From: Betaproteobacteria bacterium UBA6904
GTDB lineage: Bacteria > Pseudomonadota > Gammaproteobacteria > Burkholderiales > SG8-39
Direction of reading: 5' to 3'
Length of the DNA: 8,820 nt
NCBI GenBank assembly: GCA_002451175.1
Contig: DKBI01000267.1
Location: 8,448 to 17,267 of the forward strand
Part shown: positions 7,531 through 8,820 of the stretch, in pieces
Numbering within the stretch: the first letter of the stretch is position 1
Layout: each line of letters starts with the position of its first letter
Notes under the pieces: model-generated
Told to the model about the DNA's origin: nothing
Database searches by the model: none
What the model saw: the letters and a program-made list of their open reading frames with translations, nothing else
Translations under genes and position numbers: made by a program

Positions 7531-8820
7531 TCAGCCCGAAAACAGGCGATTGAGATCGTTGTAGAAAGCAAAGGCCATCATACACAGCAGCAGCGCGAGA
7601 CCGACGCGCTGCCCGATTTCCATCGCCCGCTCGGACACAGGACTGCCTCTGAAAATTTCGATCGCATAATACATCAAGTGCCCGCCATCGAGCAGCGGGA
7701 CCGGCAGCAGGTTGAGCACGCCGAGGCTGACGCTGATCAGCGCGAGAAACGTGACATAGGCGATCCAGCCCATCTGCGCGGACTGCCCGGCGTAATCGGC
7801 GATCGTCACGGGCCCCGAGAGATTCTTCCACGACACCTGCCCGAGCAGCATGCGCCCGAGCATCTTCAGGCTGAACCAGGCGATGTCGGCGGTCTTCGCG
7901 CAGGCCTTGCCGACCGCCGTGAGCGGGTCGTGCTGCACGCGCACCATGGCGCGCTCGAGATGCCCGGGCGGCACGAGCGCCGCGGCGCCGATCCGTCCGA
8001 AGCGCTGCGCGCCGGAGCCCACCGCCTCCGGGACCACGTCGATCGCCAGCGTTTCCGCGCCACGCTGCAGCGCGAGCCGCAAAGGCCTGGCCGGATGCTC
8101 GCGCACCGCGGTCACGACGTCGTCCCAGCGCTCGACCGGACGGTCGCCGGCGCGCAGAACGCGGTCGCCTTCACGGATCCCGGCGGTCTCCGCGGGGCCA
8201 CCGGCGACGATCTTGCCGATCACCGGCTCGAGCGTCGGGCGGTACAGGCGCAACCCCACGCGGTCGAGCGCATCGCCCTCGACGTCCTCCGCCGGATAGG
8301 CGCGCAGATCGAGCGTCAGCACCGACGGCGCACCCTGCGCGTCCGCCACCTCGACGTCCAGCACTTCGCGCTGCAGCGCGCCCTGCACGACGCGCCAGCG
8401 CAGCTCCTGCCACGTGGCGATCGGCTCGCCGTCGATCGCGCGCACCGTGTCTCCCGTCCGGAATCCCGCGGCGCGCGCCAGCGTCCCGGCCGCTGGCTCC
8501 GCAACCACGGGCCGCGCCTCCGGCAGGCCGTAGACGAACAGTCCGGCGTACACGGCAATGGCGAACAGAAAGTTGAAAACCGGCCCCGCCAGGACGATGG
8601 CGCTGCGCCTCCAGACGCTCTGCCGGTTGAACGCGCGCGGCAGCTCCTCGGCCGCGACCGGCGCCTCGCGTTCGTCCAGCATCTTCACGTACCCGCCGAA
8701 CGGCACCGCGCTGACGACCCACTCCGTGTCGTCCGGACCGCGGCGCCAGGTCCACACCGGGCGCCCGAAGCCTACGGAAAACCGCAGCACGCGCACCTTG
8801 CACCAGCGCGCCACGAGGTA
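7531..8820 (-). CDS. rseP: Site-2 intramembrane zinc protease RseP, 5' partial
   Basis: RseP cuts transmembrane segments in the inner membrane. In E. coli it cleaves the anti-sigma factor RseA after DegS, releasing sigma-E, and also clears signal-peptide remnants. The visible 429 residues begin YLVARWC, which in the family directly follows the HEFGH zinc motif. The first zinc ligands and about 24 N-terminal residues therefore lie beyond the right edge. FGGYVKMLDE (residues 41-50) is conserved. LAGPVFNFLFAIAVYAGLFV (77-96) is a membrane helix with the GPxxN motif. Two PDZ domains follow (about 110-185 and 197-265, the second containing GPAETAGIREGD). NLLPVPLLDGG (370-380) in the third helix supplies the remaining zinc-ligand aspartate. 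A last hydrophobic helix is at about 406-420. The total of about 453 residues matches E. coli (450). The gene heads this part of the train and the stop is 3 nt before bamA. Confidence 0.97.
   Translation of the reverse strand, partial: YLVARWCKVRVLRFSVGFGRPVWTWRRGPDDTEWVVSAVPFGGYVKMLDEREAPVAAEELPRAFNRQSVWRRSAIVLAGPVFNFLFAIAVYAGLFVYGLPEARPVVAEPAAGTLARAAGFRTGDTVRAIDGEPIATWQELRWRVVQGALQREVLDVEVADAQGAPSVLTLDLRAYPAEDVEGDALDRVGLRLYRPTLEPVIGKIVAGGPAETAGIREGDRVLRAGDRPVERWDDVVTAVREHPARPLRLALQRGAETLAIDVVPEAVGSGAQRFGRIGAAALVPPGHLERAMVRVQHDPLTAVGKACAKTADIAWFSLKMLGRMLLGQVSWKNLSGPVTIADYAGQSAQMGWIAYVTFLALISVSLGVLNLLPVPLLDGGHLMYYAIEIFRGSPVSERAMEIGQRVGLALLLCMMAFAFYNDLNRLFSG

Noticed and set aside
7640..7680. 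AT-rich patch near the end of rseP as a promoter for bamA
   Set aside because: On the minus strand it encodes the conserved HLMYYAIEIFRG segment after LDGG. I could not find a convincing -35/-10 pair or a sigma-E type GGAACTT...TCAAA pair.
4709..7831. A single 1040-codon minus-strand frame running across bamA into skp
   Set aside because: Only its last part (Skp) is real. The upstream part is the shifted reading of rseP and bamA, which have convincing proteins in other frames; a fusion is not supported.
1..8820. CRISPR arrays, insertion sequences, tRNA or rRNA genes, attachment sites
   Set aside because: None seen by reading; the window is almost entirely coding and there is no intergenic gap large enough to hold them.

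Overview
The window is a compact piece of a GC-rich Gram-negative chromosome. Its gene order (rseP, bamA, skp, lpxD, fabZ, lpxA, lpxB, rnhB) and protein sequences fit a betaproteobacterium best. This assignment is inferred from gene order, protein similarity and base composition; no rRNA or other marker is present to narrow it.

Reading from the right edge leftwards, positions 8820 to 732 on the minus strand form one gene train with almost no spacing. It starts with rseP (its N-terminal end, including the HExxH zinc motif, lies outside the window), then bamA, skp, lpxD, fabZ, lpxA, lpxB and rnhB. Junctions are 0-3 nt gaps or short overlaps of the ATGA or TAGTG kind, so translational coupling is likely. 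No stretch above 300 bases lacks a gene, and no internal promoter was recognised.

The train serves outer-membrane construction. RseP is a site-2 protease of the envelope-stress pathway. Skp escorts unfolded outer-membrane proteins across the periplasm to BamA, which inserts them. LpxA, LpxD and LpxB carry out the first, third and fifth steps of lipid A synthesis. FabZ works in the fatty-acid cycle that shares 3-hydroxyacyl-ACP with LpxA and LpxD. RnhB is the usual unrelated passenger at the end.

On the plus strand, positions 2-757 hold the C-terminal three quarters of a GT-B glycosyltransferase-like protein. It closely resembles SenB, the selenosugar synthase of selenoneine biosynthesis. It converges on rnhB and overlaps its 3' end by 26 nt. 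This is the most interesting feature: the rest of a selenium pathway (senA, senC/selD) may lie just outside the left edge.

Other points worth a look are the skp start, which has no in-frame ATG or GTG at the expected place; LpxA residues at the acyl-chain ruler positions that predict a short (about C10) chain; and a perfect 8-bp inverted repeat beginning at the senB stop codon.
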